A DNA stretch of 64,000 nucleotides. Source: Arthrinium phaeospermum. Taxonomy: Eukaryota; Ascomycota; Sordariomycetes; Amphisphaeriales; Apiosporaceae. The notes beneath the pieces are model-generated. The model was not told where the DNA came from, did no database searches, and worked only from the letters and a program-made list of their open reading frames with translations. Positions 45,001 to 55,888 of the stretch are shown one piece after another (the stretch's first letter is position 1; every line of letters starts with the position of its first letter). Location of the stretch: NCBI GenBank assembly GCA_006503535.1, contig QYRS01000001.1, positions 1,550,001 through 1,614,000 of the forward strand. The letters are read 5' to 3'. The position numbers and the translations under genes are program-made.

Positions 45001-47234
45001 GGCCGGCCCGGGGCGAACTGAGCCCCGGGTTGCCGGTTTGCGACTACCTATTCGCACGAGGGACGTGCTTACTACTTATTTCCTATTCAGGAGAAACACG
45101 AGGCAGACAACGCAGAGAGCTCGTTGTCCTGGCAATGCAAGCATTATACGAACGCCTTCATGACTCGACCATGGACCGACATTATATCCCGCATTGGGAA
45201 AGCTTATTTGTTGTTTGTCCACGCAGCGAGGAGGAAGGCATATCCCTTCTCGTGGGCAGCGGTTCATCAATTCTCTCCCTCGTTTTGTTTTATTTTAGCA
45301 TCCCGTAAGGTTGTTTCATGAAACAGTGATACGGGCGCTATATTTAGACCGCGCGTGGTGTGGTGTGTGTGTGTGGGGCGTATCGTAGTGGCCGGGAGGG
45401 TCCTCCCCTCCTTCCCTCCCCTGGGCCAAAATGGGCTATGCAACCTTAAATAATCGAAGGGGGAAAAGGAAGAGAAAAAAAAGGCAAAGCCACGATGGTT
45501 GGTTTGCCCCGCACGTGAATCGGATTTGCTCAATGCCATTGCAAACTATCGCGAGAGGCAGGGCCGGTTTCGATCGGTCCAGACCTCCAGGACCCCAGGC
45601 ACCATCTGCACCAGGGTTTATTTGCTTTGTCGATAGTCTGGACGCGCAATGGCACTCTATCTGCCGCAGTGCCGCGGAATAATTCATCAATGTTGGAGTT
45701 ACATGCCGAGACAACCTTCCTGCTTCCCCCAGGAACCCGGCCCAAGCCCGTGGCGTAAGCCACACGGCAACTCTGCTAAAATTTCGCCGAAGCCGCGGGG
45801 CGGGCGCACGACGATGTGGTCGTTCGTCCCTCAGATGGCGCAGGGTCATGATACCCTTCGTAGGGCCGAGACGGCGAGACTTTTCTCCTCGGAGGAACAC
45901 TGGTTGTTTCAATTGTTTTGTCAATTGTCCCCAGCGGCCGCGGCTGACTACATGGCGGGCTTGGCTAAGGACTACGTGTAACACATGCGGCGGTGCAAGT
46001 CAAACAATATTACTATGATTCCTTCACATGCACTGCGCATTCACATGTTGCCCTCAATACGCCTCCCGGTCCCAAGTCGGAGATGAACGGAGAAGGGGGC
46101 AGCGCACCGTCTAGGTACAATCTGACTGCGAGCAGTTGAAAGTGGTAAGGCAGCCATAGCACAGCCTAGAGTAGTAAGTATTGCGACAGTATTCGATTGA
46201 ATAATACGTGTCATTTTTGTATTTTTCGTCTTTTCCTCTATCACCAATACGGCGCGAGAACGACGACGAAAGCAATTGCGTAAGCCTCCAGCCACCAGCC
46301 CTGCCTTCGGTTTCTTTGGTGAGAAGCTTATATCTGCCGAGCACATATGCACAGCCCTCTCTTGGGTGAGGAATTACAGTGATAGACAAATCGCTTGTCA
46401 TGATGCTAGCCGAGATAGAGAGAAATGATATGTCTACCCATACGCGCGAGCTAATGGAGTGAGTAAGTGAGTGAGTTAGAGATCGAGTGAGTGAGCATCT
46501 TGCAGATGCGATGCTCCCTCTTGTTGCCGCAGCTCCCGGTCGAATTCGCGCATTGAGTTACATGGGTTCAAACAAAGCGAGCCGGATGCCGGCTTGCAAC
46601 CTCGATCTTTCCCTCCCCGCAGATGCCGGTCGCGCAGAAACCAACCGGTGGACGCGCGAAATCGCGAGCTCCGACGCCGAGCAAGCCAGAGACGACCAGC
46701 CTCAATTGGTGAACTCAATCCATTGATCCGGGCTGTTTCAGCACGCGAACGCTGTAGCGGGCGGTGAGGAGGAGGTGATGGTGGTGGTTAGCTGGGGGCG
46801 CCAAGCTAGCACGTTCGGTCTTCAGGCGGCCCCGATGGTGACTTTTCGAGGCACGCGTGGCAAGGCACGTCTTCTCGTCCGGTTCGGAATTATTTCGCTG
46901 TTAGAGGTACCGTCTCCAAGTCGGGAGAACAACGCCGAATGGGTAGGTTTGGATGACAGCGTGTCGCAGTGTTGAAGTCATGATGTCGAGAAGGTGGTTG
47001 GCTTTGCAAGAGGAAGATGGCGGTAGCCATCAATACGAAGAATGGCGACGATCGCTGGATATATTTAGTATGGCAAAGCTTTCCACACGTAGCCGCACAC
47101 GTCCCAAGTGAACTTATCTATACGTAGCATGTGTCAGAGATAGAGAGACGAGAAATCATCAGTCGAATAGGCATTCATCAAGCTAACTAACTACTTATGT
47201 AAGTATGTACGTAAGAAAAAGTAGACATCCCCAT
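39087..47234. other. Gene-poor region II, about 8.1 kb
   Basis: No convincing coding sequence. It holds short low-complexity tracts: 7-bp GGGCTCT repeats (39583-39644), a GGTACGGTA-rich stretch (about 39900-39935), CAG and CTG runs of about seven units (near 42470 and 42847), a GT run (near 45360) and GAGT repeats (near 46455-46495). CT-rich, promoter-like segments are frequent. Confidence 0.5.
39583..39644. repeat. 7-bp GGGCTCT microsatellite, imperfect
   Basis: About eight imperfect GGGCTCT units with interruptions (GGGCGCT, GGGACT, GGGCACT). Confidence 0.85.
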
Positions 47235-49101
47235 CTAGGGGAACTCGTTCATCGTCTGCCGCATGGCCTCGGCGGGGGTGCTCCAGTAGACGCGGTCGCC
47301 CTTGCCGTTGACGATGTGGGTGATCTCGCTGCCCTGCTTGCCGTTGAGCCAGACGGTGGTCATGCGGTGCAGCTTGACGCCGGGCACCTCGGGCACCTCG
47401 ATGGCGTTCTCCGTCTTGGCCGGGAAGTCGCGGTAGTACGAGTAGACGCCCAGGCCCCAGGCCTCGTGGCTCGTGACGTGGTCGGCCACCTTGTACGAGG
47501 CCCAGCCGTTGACCTTGGCCGCGCTGCCGTCGGGCGCGGGCGACATGTAGCGCTCCTGGCTGGGCGGGTCGTACGGGATCTCGGACTGGTAGAAGTAGAC
47601 GCGCCCGTTCTGCCCGTTCCACATGGTCTGGTACTCCTGGTGGTGCTCGTTGAAGAGGCCGTACGCCGTCACGTTGTCGCCGTTGACGACGATGCCGTGC
47701 TTGGTCGGGTTGCTGTCCCAGCCGGCGCCGGGGCCGTGGTCGGCGCGCCAGAGCCACAGCTGGTCGCACACGACGTCGTGGCTGTGCACGACGATGCCCA
47801 CGTCGTTCTTGCCCGCCTGCGCGCCGCCTGTGCGCGCCGTGATGTCGTACAGGAAGGTCGGGTCGGCGCTGTGGCTGGCCGAGCTGCCCTCGGTGCCGAC
47901 CTCCATCAGGTAGGGCGAGTTGGTCGGGCCTGCGTCGATGATGAGCCCGGCGACGGTGACGCCGTCGACATCGGCTACGGTGATGGCCGAATTGCCTCGC
48001 GTGGGGATCAGCGTGGCCATGCCCATGCCGAGGACGATGGTGCCGGCCTTAGTGACCTGCAGGGGCTCGTCCACCTGGTACACGCCCGGGGTGAGCAGGA
48101 TGTGCTTGCCCGCGCGCAGCGCCTCGTTGATCGAGGCCGCCGACGACGTCGCCGACTGCGCGATGTGGAACTCGGCCTCGACATCAATGGACCTGCCGGG
48201 AGTGTGCTGCCCCGCGCTCCAGGAGGCGCCCTGGGTGTCGCGCTGCAGGGAGGGGACGAAGACGGCGTAGCGGCCGCCGTCGTCGATGTAGAGGTAGGGC
48301 TTCTCGCGCACGAGCGGGGTGCGGTCGATGGTGGTGTAGGGGTCGGTCGGGAAGTTGTCCTGGCTGGGCGCGTTACCGCAGCCGACAAAGACCATGTTCC
48401 ATACGCCGTTCGCCCAGCTGCCCCACGACGAGTTGCGCGACAGCCACTGCTGCTGCGAGCCGGGCAGCACCTGCCCGTCGACCACCGAGTCCGCCATGAA
48501 GCCGCCGCTGGCCCAGCCGCCGGCGTGCGTGTCCGGGTCCACCTGGAACAGCCATAGCCCGTTCGGGCTGGTGATGTGCAGACGGCGCAGAGGGGCGGCC
48601 TGCGATGCATTTGGTCAGTTTCTCAGTTTCCGTTTTCTGCATGAAAGGGGGCATAGGAAGTGGGGGTGGATAGGGGAGCGCAAAGTGACAGACTGACGTC
48701 ACCACACTTTGACAGCGTAACTAACTCACCTGGGAAATGGCAATGGTGGTCGTCTGGTTGGTGGCTTCCGAAGCGTTGATGGCCAGGTTCTCGTAAGAGC
48801 GCCAGAAGTTGCAGGTCGCGTTCATGTGCGGCATCCAATAGGCAGGCACGTTGGCGCCGCCCTCGATGCGGACCTGATCGGGGCTCTGGCCGAGCCCCGC
48901 CACGGAGGTGTAGAAGCCGACGTCAAAGAGCACGGGGTAGGTACCGGGCTTGAACAGCAGCGAGTAGCGCTCCGGGCCGAACTCGTTGGCCTCCATCTGC
49001 TTGAAGATCTTGTTCGTCTGCTCCTGCACCTCCCCGGCGGGCATGCTGGGGTCGAAGACGTACACGTTGGGGCCCAACAGGGTGTTGTTTGCGTTGGCCA
49101 T
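47235..49101 (-). CDS. Right-handed beta-helix (pectin-lyase-fold) protein of bacterial type
   Basis: Exons 49101-48730 and 48599-47235 (donor GTGAGT, acceptor CGCAG) give 578 aa. Blocks in order: LLGPNVYVFDPSMPAGEVQ, YSLLFKPGTYPVLFDVGFYT, YWMPHMNATCNFWRSYENLA, GGWASGGFMADSVVDGQV, QQQWLSRNSSWGSW, VREKPYLYIDDGG, GKHILLTPGVYQVDEPLQV, LGMGMATLIPTRGNSAITVA, DVDGVTVAGLIIDAGPTNSP, WLWRADHGPGAGW and HHQEYQTMWNG. Repeated short beta-strand turns fit a beta-helix. From memory, very similar proteins are common in Streptomyces, often labelled adenylyl cyclase or coagulation factor 5/8-type without evidence. No signal peptide on this start, so either cytosolic or a first exon is missing. Carbohydrate-active function likely but unproven; ancient bacterial transfer possible. 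Confidence 0.85.
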
Positions 49102-50315
49102 CTTGGGTGGTTTGGTATTGACTTGACAATAGACAGGATCGGTCTGGTATTGGGTTACTTAGTATTTGGAATGATGATCTGTCTGACGAGGAGATTGAAG
49201 ATGGGGAAACACTGGGAAACAGATCAAGTCATTAAATAGCCCAAGAGTTCGGTTGGCCAGTTCGATGCATGAAGCTAAATTCAAGTTTCTTCATCTGTCT
49301 TCCACTCCACAAAATGAGACAGCAAACCAGCCGACAGCAGGACAAGCCATGGCGCGAAAACCCGGTGACCGTCCCCCAGTTCACGCAGTCATCGAGACCG
49401 AGCTTTACCACTGCGAAGGAGAAGGAGGAGGTGGAGTTCTACACCGGGCTGAGGTGAAACATCTCATGTTCGCTGTGCCATATTGTGTGGTCTTGATGAT
49501 GTTGAAAAGAGACATGCCGAGTCCAGAGATAGCCCAGTGATCTCACAGGCGGCGCGGCGGGCGTGCACAAGCTAAGTACCTGATTGGACCCACCTAGCCC
49601 AGCATCAACCAAATCCGACTTTACCGGCGAGTGATGGTTTATTCTTCTTGGCCATGGCCCGGTGACCAACCCCGATGTGAGGCACGCAACATTGCATTTT
49701 TATTGAGGTTAGCCACAGCGCTCACATCGGCTGCTATCTGTCTTTGCCAATACCTGTCTGGTGTTCGTCGCTGTGGCTTGGCAGGCACTTGGCACTATGT
49801 AAAATGAGCTACGTGCACCTACCGATTTCACAGCCTAACCTAGCCAATTGCGTATGACATCAGTCGTCATCCCGAGACCCTTGGAAAACAAGATGCGCGT
49901 TGATCAACGAGTCCGTTCATTTGCAAGGGGCGAATGCCTCAACAGGCAGACAGATTTGCATACCTGTCAAGGAAGTGGCTGGCGCAAAGAAGCACCAGCC
50001 ACTGTACTACGTAAAGTATACTTGGGTATGGAGTGACAGAGGCGAATTGGTCTGTCATGTTGTGTCGTATCTCGCGAGTCGTGTGTGCTGTGCTGTATTG
50101 AAACATTCTCAACCCCACCATTGACTGAACACACTGCGGGTTACTACACCCATCAAATAGCTTCAGCTCCCTCCAGCGCGGCAATCAACCTCCCCAATTA
50201 AACCAAGACCTCTTTCTCTCTTTAACTACTGATCATTTTCGTCGAGCGTGACCTCTCAACGTCCCCCATACAGCCTAGAATCGAACCATCGCAATCAGCA
50301 TCAGCAGGTCTCATC
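49102..50315. other. Divergent intergenic region
   Basis: About 1.2 kb serving both neighbours. The CT-rich stretch near 50205-50280 is the likely leader of the Ysc84-type gene. No gene seen. Confidence 0.5.
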
Positions 50316-52025
50316 ATGGTCAGTCAGTCAAACATGAGCGGCCAAGACCATCAACCCCCTCATGCGGGAGGCAACCCGCCCTACTACTCCGAGACCTCCC
50401 ACGTCGCTGGCGCCTCACCCGCCGAACTCGCCGGCAACTCGTCCTCATCAACACATCCTCGTCCTGTATCCGTACCGTACCAGATCAACCTCAACGACCA
50501 GCCGTTGGACGAGAATGGTGAGCCCTACTACCCGCCGCCGCCGTCCGGCCCCCCGCCGCCTGCGAACGCGCAGCAGCAGTATTACCCTCCTCCCCCGCCA
50601 GGGCCGCCTCCGAACCAAAACGCGCACCCGCACCCGCTGCAGTCGCACCCGTATTCATCCGCGCCCCCTCCGAGCTACGAAGAGACCGGCCCGCCCGGCT
50701 CCTCGGTGACCTTCGCCGACGAGAAGAACCCCGTACTACCGCCGAGACCGTCGTCACAGCAGGGACAGCAGGGACAAGGGCAAGTGCCGTACTTTGCACC
50801 CCCTCCCAGCCAACCAAACAACGCAGAGCAAAGTCCAGCGCAAGCGCAAGCTCCCTATTTTGCGCCGCCACCAGGCCAGGACTCCAGCGGGGCGCCTGCA
50901 GCAGCCCAGCATGAACCGTACAGACCCAGCGCCAGCTCCAGCTCCAGCGCCAGCGCCAGCGCCGGCGCCGCGGCGATCGGCGTCGCCTCCAGCAGCAACG
51001 AGAAGCCGGACCAGCAGCAGCAGGGGTCCAAGAAGAAGACGTTTGGCGAGCGGCTGTACCAGTGGGGCGTCGCGACGGGCGTGCCCGTCAACAAGATCAC
51101 GAACAAGCTGGGGTCCGAGGCCTTCTGGCCGACCTCGATGGACAAGGAGTGCGACAAGGCCGCGCGCATCCTCAAGTCCTTCTGCAAGGACGGCTTCTAC
51201 ACCAACCCCTCGGGCCAGCAGGCGCCGGCGTCCTCGCCGGGCCACCCGACGAGCCCCGGCCCCAAGGGCGACGGGGCCAAGACCCTGGTCAAGATCCCCG
51301 CCGAGGCCATCCAGCGCGCCAAGGGCCTCGCCATCTTCACCACGTTCCGCACGGGCCTGCACTTCAGCGGCGCCGGCGGCTCGGGCATCGTGGTGGCGCG
51401 CCTGCCCGACGGCTCCTGGTCGCCGCCCTCGGGCTTCCTGGTGCACACGCTCGGCGCCGGCTTCATGATCGGCCTCGACATCTACGACAGCGTCTGCGTG
51501 CTCAACACCGAGGACGCCGTGCGCGCCTTCACACGCCCCCGCCTCAGCCTCGGCGGCGAGATCGCCGTGGTCGCGGGTCCCGTGGGCGCCGGCAAGGGCC
51601 TCGAGGGCGCCCTCGGCGCGGGGAAGCCCGTCTGGTCCTACATGAAGTCGCGCGGCTTCTACGCGGGCGTCCAGGCCGACGGGACTGTCATTATCCAGCG
51701 GCCCGACGCCAACGCGGCCTTTTACGGCGAGAAGAAGATCACGCCCGAGCGGATCCTCAAGGGCGACATCAAACCTGCGCCTGCGTCGTCGTCGTCGGGC
51801 TCGAGTACGCCCAAGGAGGGCGACATCGTCATGTGGCCGGCGGGCGGGCGGCAGCTGATGGAGGTCCTCAAGAGCGCCGAGGGCAAAAAGGCGGACGAGA
51901 AGCTGATGAACGATCTCGGGTCTGGGCCGACGCCGGGGGACCTCGCGACGGCGGAAGGCGTGCACCCTGAGGGCCAGCAGCACCCCCAGGCGGGCGCGGG
52001 GCTGGGTGATGTGAAGTACGCCTGA
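50316..52025 (+). CDS. Ysc84/SH3YL1-type SYLF-domain protein, actin/lipid-binding
   Basis: Single exon, 569 aa, ATG at 50316. SYLF (DUF500) domains bind actin filaments and phosphoinositides and act in endocytic patches. Residues 1-240 are disordered and Pro/Gln/Ser-rich, with many PPPPGPPP-type SH3 ligands. The SYLF domain begins WGVATGVPVNKITNK (about 249) and continues CDKAARILKSFCKDGF, IPAEAIQRAKGLAIFTTFRT, GGSGIVVARLPDGSWSPPSG, GAGFMIGLDIYDSVCVLN and GGEIAVVAGPVGAGKGLEG to FYAGVQADGTVIIQRPDAN (about 470). Yeast Ysc84 and Lsb3 carry a C-terminal SH3 domain; none is seen here, so this is an SH3-lacking family member with SH3-binding sites instead. Confidence 0.92.
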   Translation: MVSQSNMSGQDHQPPHAGGNPPYYSETSHVAGASPAELAGNSSSSTHPRPVSVPYQINLNDQPLDENGEPYYPPPPSGPPPPANAQQQYYPPPPPGPPPNQNAHPHPLQSHPYSSAPPPSYEETGPPGSSVTFADEKNPVLPPRPSSQQGQQGQGQVPYFAPPPSQPNNAEQSPAQAQAPYFAPPPGQDSSGAPAAAQHEPYRPSASSSSSASASAGAAAIGVASSSNEKPDQQQQGSKKKTFGERLYQWGVATGVPVNKITNKLGSEAFWPTSMDKECDKAARILKSFCKDGFYTNPSGQQAPASSPGHPTSPGPKGDGAKTLVKIPAEAIQRAKGLAIFTTFRTGLHFSGAGGSGIVVARLPDGSWSPPSGFLVHTLGAGFMIGLDIYDSVCVLNTEDAVRAFTRPRLSLGGEIAVVAGPVGAGKGLEGALGAGKPVWSYMKSRGFYAGVQADGTVIIQRPDANAAFYGEKKITPERILKGDIKPAPASSSSGSSTPKEGDIVMWPAGGRQLMEVLKSAEGKKADEKLMNDLGSGPTPGDLATAEGVHPEGQQHPQAGAGLGDVKYA

Positions 52026-52071
52026 GGACTGAGACGTGGCGTCGATTTAATGCGACGGGTTTTCTCTCTTA

Positions 52072-52086
52072 CCCCCCCCCCCCCCC
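52072..52086 (+). repeat. Poly-C tract of 15
   Basis: Fifteen consecutive C just after the Ysc84-type stop, in the 3' UTR. Length is likely polymorphic or error-prone. Confidence 0.9.
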
Positions 52087-52368
52087 TTCCTTCAAGGCAC
52101 AGCGTTGGTTAGGTTGGTGACTTTGTTTCAACATCACAGCTTGTCGATAGATGGATAGATGAGTTGAACGTTAAATTATGTAGTATCATTATTCAATTAC
52201 ACATCATTCCTAGAACAAAACAGAACACGGCTTGTAAATGCTGCTTTCTGCTCGTGTATGCATGCATTCTTCATGGTATAAGACAAAAGAAATCCAGCAA
52301 ATATGTAAACCATGTCATCGTTCCGTCATGCTTCCCTTTTTTAGAAAGGACATCTGAATCAAACCAAA

Positions 52369-53664
52369 TCAGGCCATCAAGCCACCCCCGCCCTTTTTGG
52401 TTTTGAGGTACTGCAAGTTGACGGGCGTGATGGGCGCCCCGCCGCCCAGGACGGCCATGACGTTGCGCATGGCCAGCTCCTCGAACCCGACGTGGGTCTC
52501 GACGGTGCCGCCGGCGTTGTGGCACGTCAGCAGGACCCTGTCGTCGGCCAGGGCGGCGAGGCGCGGGTGCACGCGCGGCTCCGCGGCGTGCACGTCGAGC
52601 GCCGCCGACACCAGCCGCCCCTGCTCGAGCGCGTCCGCCAGCGCCTCCTCGTCCACGAGCGAGCCCCGCGCCACGTTGACGAGCCGCCCCCGCCCCTCGG
52701 GGAACCAGGCCAGGCTCTGCGCGTTGATGAGCTGGCCGGCGCCCGAGGGCGCGCACAGGACGACGCAGTCGCTCGACCGGACCAGGGTCTCGAGCGAGGC
52801 GCAGAAACGCACCCCCAGCTTGGTCTCGAGGGCGGCCGGTTTTCGCTCGACGTCGTAGTACATCACCGTCATGCCGAAGGCCAGGGTGAACTTGAGGGCG
52901 AGCTGCTGCCCGATGTTCCCCAACCCCACGAGCCCCAGCGTCTGGCTGCGCAGGTTGCGGCTGCGGGGCGTCGCGTCCTCGTGGCACTTCTCGAACGTCT
53001 TGCCGTCTCCCCGGCTCGACGCCGACGCCATGCAGTAGGGCAGCGCGCGAAACGTCCCGATGACCAGCGCGACCGCGAAGTCGGCCACGGCCTCGGCCGC
53101 CGCCAGGCCGCCGTTGCAGTACACGATCCCCCGCTCGCCCAGGAGCTCGACGTCGGCCCAGTCGAAGCCGGCACCCGCGCTCGCGAAGACGCGCACGCTC
53201 TCCGGGAGCAGCGAGACCAGCTCGCGGTCCCAGCGGCCCATCTCGCCGCCCGTGCCCCAGAAGGGCCGCAGCACTGCGTCGAAGTCGCCCCAGCGGCGGT
53301 CCCGTAGCGCGCTCAGGAATTCGGGGCGCGCGCGCTCGGCGGCCGGGGGCCGGATGACGGTGAAGGATGCTGACAGGGCGGCGTAGGTCTGTGGGTTGTA
53401 CTGGATGGGGTCGCCGATGTGGAGGACTGTGGGCTTTTTCGTCGCTGCTGCCGTGGTGGTGTTGCTGTCGACGGACGAGGAGGCAGAATGGTGGGAGCGG
53501 TGGTGCGTGGCAGGAAGAGGAGGCGAGGAGACGGTAAATGCGGGAACGGGGGGAAGCGGGCCCGGCGGCGGTAGTGGTGGTGCGGGATGGGCGGGGGATG
53601 CGGAGCGCGGCGTCGCTGAGATGGGCGTCGAGGGGGGCATGGGCGTGTTTGCCGGTTCCGCCAT
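52369..53664 (-). CDS. D-isomer-specific 2-hydroxyacid dehydrogenase, NAD(P)-dependent
   Basis: Reduces 2-keto acids to D-2-hydroxyacids (glyoxylate/hydroxypyruvate reductase or D-mandelate dehydrogenase type). Single exon, 431 aa, ATG at 53664. A Pro/Ser-rich N-terminal extension of about 70 residues precedes the fold, which starts KPTVLHIGDPIQYN. Rossmann motif TLGLVGLGNIG. Catalytic triad residues: Arg in RLVNVARGSLVD, Glu in ALDVHAAEPRVHP, His in VLLTCHNAGG. Also seen: FASAGAGFDWADVE and IVYCNGGLAAAEAVADFAV. Length beyond the usual 330-350 is due to the extension, which shows no clear targeting signal. Substrate unknown. Confidence 0.92.
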   Translation of the reverse strand: MAEPANTPMPPSTPISATPRSASPAHPAPPLPPPGPLPPVPAFTVSSPPLPATHHRSHHSASSSVDSNTTTAAATKKPTVLHIGDPIQYNPQTYAALSASFTVIRPPAAERARPEFLSALRDRRWGDFDAVLRPFWGTGGEMGRWDRELVSLLPESVRVFASAGAGFDWADVELLGERGIVYCNGGLAAAEAVADFAVALVIGTFRALPYCMASASSRGDGKTFEKCHEDATPRSRNLRSQTLGLVGLGNIGQQLALKFTLAFGMTVMYYDVERKPAALETKLGVRFCASLETLVRSSDCVVLCAPSGAGQLINAQSLAWFPEGRGRLVNVARGSLVDEEALADALEQGRLVSAALDVHAAEPRVHPRLAALADDRVLLTCHNAGGTVETHVGFEELAMRNVMAVLGGGAPITPVNLQYLKTKKGGGGLMA

Positions 53665-55888
53665 GATGTCTGCTGGCGCTGGTGTCTAGCGCGGACAATT
53701 GTGGTGGTTTTTGGACGAGGAGTCAAGTAGAAGGTCTTCCCTTTCGACGATGATATTTGGGACACCTTTTTTTTCTTCTGGGGAAGTAGAGGAGGATATC
53801 AGAATCCTGGGGTAAGTAACGCAGTAAGCTTCTTGACTGATCAACTCCACCTGACGATGCGGGATCTACCTGATCTACCTGTGCTCACCGCTAGTGCCGA
53901 TCTTTGGGGTAAGGGCGTTGGCGTTGTGTAAGAGAGCCGTGCACCATGGGACAACTTCAGACCAACGCAATGCCTCGTCTGGGAACCAACTTCTTGACAG
54001 CGTGAACAACAAAATGGCAGGTAGTCACTTAGAAACGAAAAATTAGGCTGGACGGGAGATGGTGCCTAACAGCAGACGACAGGGGAACCAGTTCTTTTAG
54101 GGGGGGTAGGGGAGGTTGAGGAATTGGGGGCTGGCTTGCCCACGACGGTTTGCGCTATGCAAAAGCAAAATAAGCAAAGAGAGCGAGCAGGCCCCTGTCG
54201 TCCGTCATATCAGCCCAAGGGACCGGCATACCCGTTTGGGCAAGATAACGGTGCAGTGCGGCTGCGTGGCGCTGAATGTCAATTGCCTCCGATGCTCGCC
54301 CACAGCCATCTGCCGCAACGGGAGCTTGGGAGTGGGGGGTTTCGGTGGGGAAGCAGATACAGCTGCCGTGCTCCGTAGGCGATCTGCAGATCTGATATCA
54401 GGACCATCCGACCGGGACCTGGTCAAGTAATGACTTCATGGAACACACATTCAAACATAGAATACGGTACTTGGTAGATTCGTAATTATCATGGTTTGTA
54501 CGCAATGAAAAGTAAATTAGGAGGCGGGCAGGCATTCACTGACTAAAGGAAGGCAAAAGACTGCAGCCAGCCCGTCCCAAATACGACCTGACAGACCCGC
54601 GAGAGCAGCACTGCGCGAAACCGATGACAGGCACCAACAGCATGCAGGATATATCGCTGAGCCAAAAACAGACGATCGACTGATGGATCAATCGTTATAT
54701 TGGTATATATCTATCCAAAACGCTGCTCACGAGCGAGATTCGAACGAGTGGCCCCACGGGAGACGGGAGGCTGCATAAAGAAAGCATCATACAAGGGTAC
54801 CCGATACCTTGACTCACTGGACTCATGTTTGTAGAATATACCATCCGATTTTAGTTCAGAGGTACACAGACATAAATAAACCCCAAAAAGAAAAGATTCG
54901 GGTGGTTTGGGTCTTGGTTGTTCACATGCTCTGGCTTTGCCTTGAGTTTGTACGGGTTTGACACGAGCGAGAGGACGGCTTAGGGGAGGGACGCGTACCC
55001 AAGCCCTGTAAAGCAGTTCGTACAAGTCGAGTTGACCTGGTACTTGCGAAGGGGTTAAACAGTGGCATGGACCAACTTGACCACTTGACCACCCTTGACA
55101 GAAAAATGCAGTAATTTCGATATTTGAACCTACCCTACCCTCTGCCTTCCTTGTAGCTGTTCGGCTGCTCACTGTTAGCTGCCCCCCACATAGACCAGAA
55201 AAGACCTACAGGATGCATAGAACTGATACCAGCCATGAACTGGGTGCCGCACATGAAAGGAATGGGAGGCTGGAAGGGACCCATCCTGGACTCGGGGATC
55301 GAGTTGTACCAGGCCTGCATGGGATTGCTGTTCATCGTCATGTTCTCCTCCCCTGTTGAGTTGACCAAGGCGAAAAACATGCAGTTAGTAAGTCTCTGCT
55401 GCTGTCGCCCATGCGATGGCAACACGTGACTGTGTTCAACTCTTTCATGAAAACACTCCGCACAAACAAGCATTAATATGACCGCCTTTCAGTACACTTG
55501 TCCGGCAAGTCATCGCATCGTAATCACATAGGAAAATTTACAGCCGCTGGAAGAAGAAGGTTCGGTCGGGGTTCATCTTCAGCCCCCTTTCAAAAATTTC
55601 GATTCGTATGCACCGTGGTCTCGTCGGCGCAAAATGTTGCCGCTCGGCAAATCTCCAGCGCAAGGGGAGGGTTCCAAAAATAACAAAAACAAAAGAAAAA
55701 CCAGAGTTCCATTCCTTGATCTGCTCGCGCAAATCCTTCTTCATGGCGTCGCTGCTTCCGAAAACAGCAGCAACCAACCAACACGTTTCCAATCTTCAAA
55801 AAAAGAAACGACAAGAATAGGAGAGGAGGAAGAAGAATAAAACAAATTAAATGGGGTTTGGTCGCCCGCCCCCCCTTTTCCTCCCCTC
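53665..55888. other. Intergenic; one weak small-exon candidate
   Basis: About 2.2 kb with no strong gene. A minus-strand frame at 55341-55135 follows an acceptor-like sequence and is listed separately. Confidence 0.45.
55135..55341 (-). CDS. Possible small Met-rich protein or terminal exon, unrecognised
   Basis: From an ATG at 55341 the frame runs 68 codons (MTMNSNPMQAWYNSIPES ... GLFWSMWGAANSEQ) to a TAG. It is immediately preceded by a good 3' splice context: a CTAAC branch-like sequence, then CAACAG at about 55353. This suggests a terminal exon whose upstream part I could not place. Met, Trp and Phe are frequent. No homology recognised; chance is possible. Confidence 0.25.
   Translation of the reverse strand: MTMNSNPMQAWYNSIPESRMGPFQPPIPFMCGTQFMAGISSMHPVGLFWSMWGAANSEQPNSYKEGRG

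Noticed and set aside
47205..48557. 450-codon open frame on the plus strand
   Set aside because: Antisense shadow of the beta-helix gene; Val/Arg/Asp-rich with no motif, while the minus strand carries the conserved protein.
50754..51983. Long minus-strand frame across the Ysc84-type gene
   Set aside because: Arg/Gly/Ala-rich mirror of the GC-rich SYLF coding sequence; no recognisable protein.
52271..53698. 475-codon minus-strand frame overlapping the dehydrogenase
   Set aside because: Same strand, different frame; Arg/Pro-rich shadow of the dehydrogenase, which has all catalytic motifs in its own frame.
54721..54800. tRNA-like T-loop (GTTCGAAT) on the minus strand
   Set aside because: The flanking stem does not pair and no acceptor or anticodon arm can be built.
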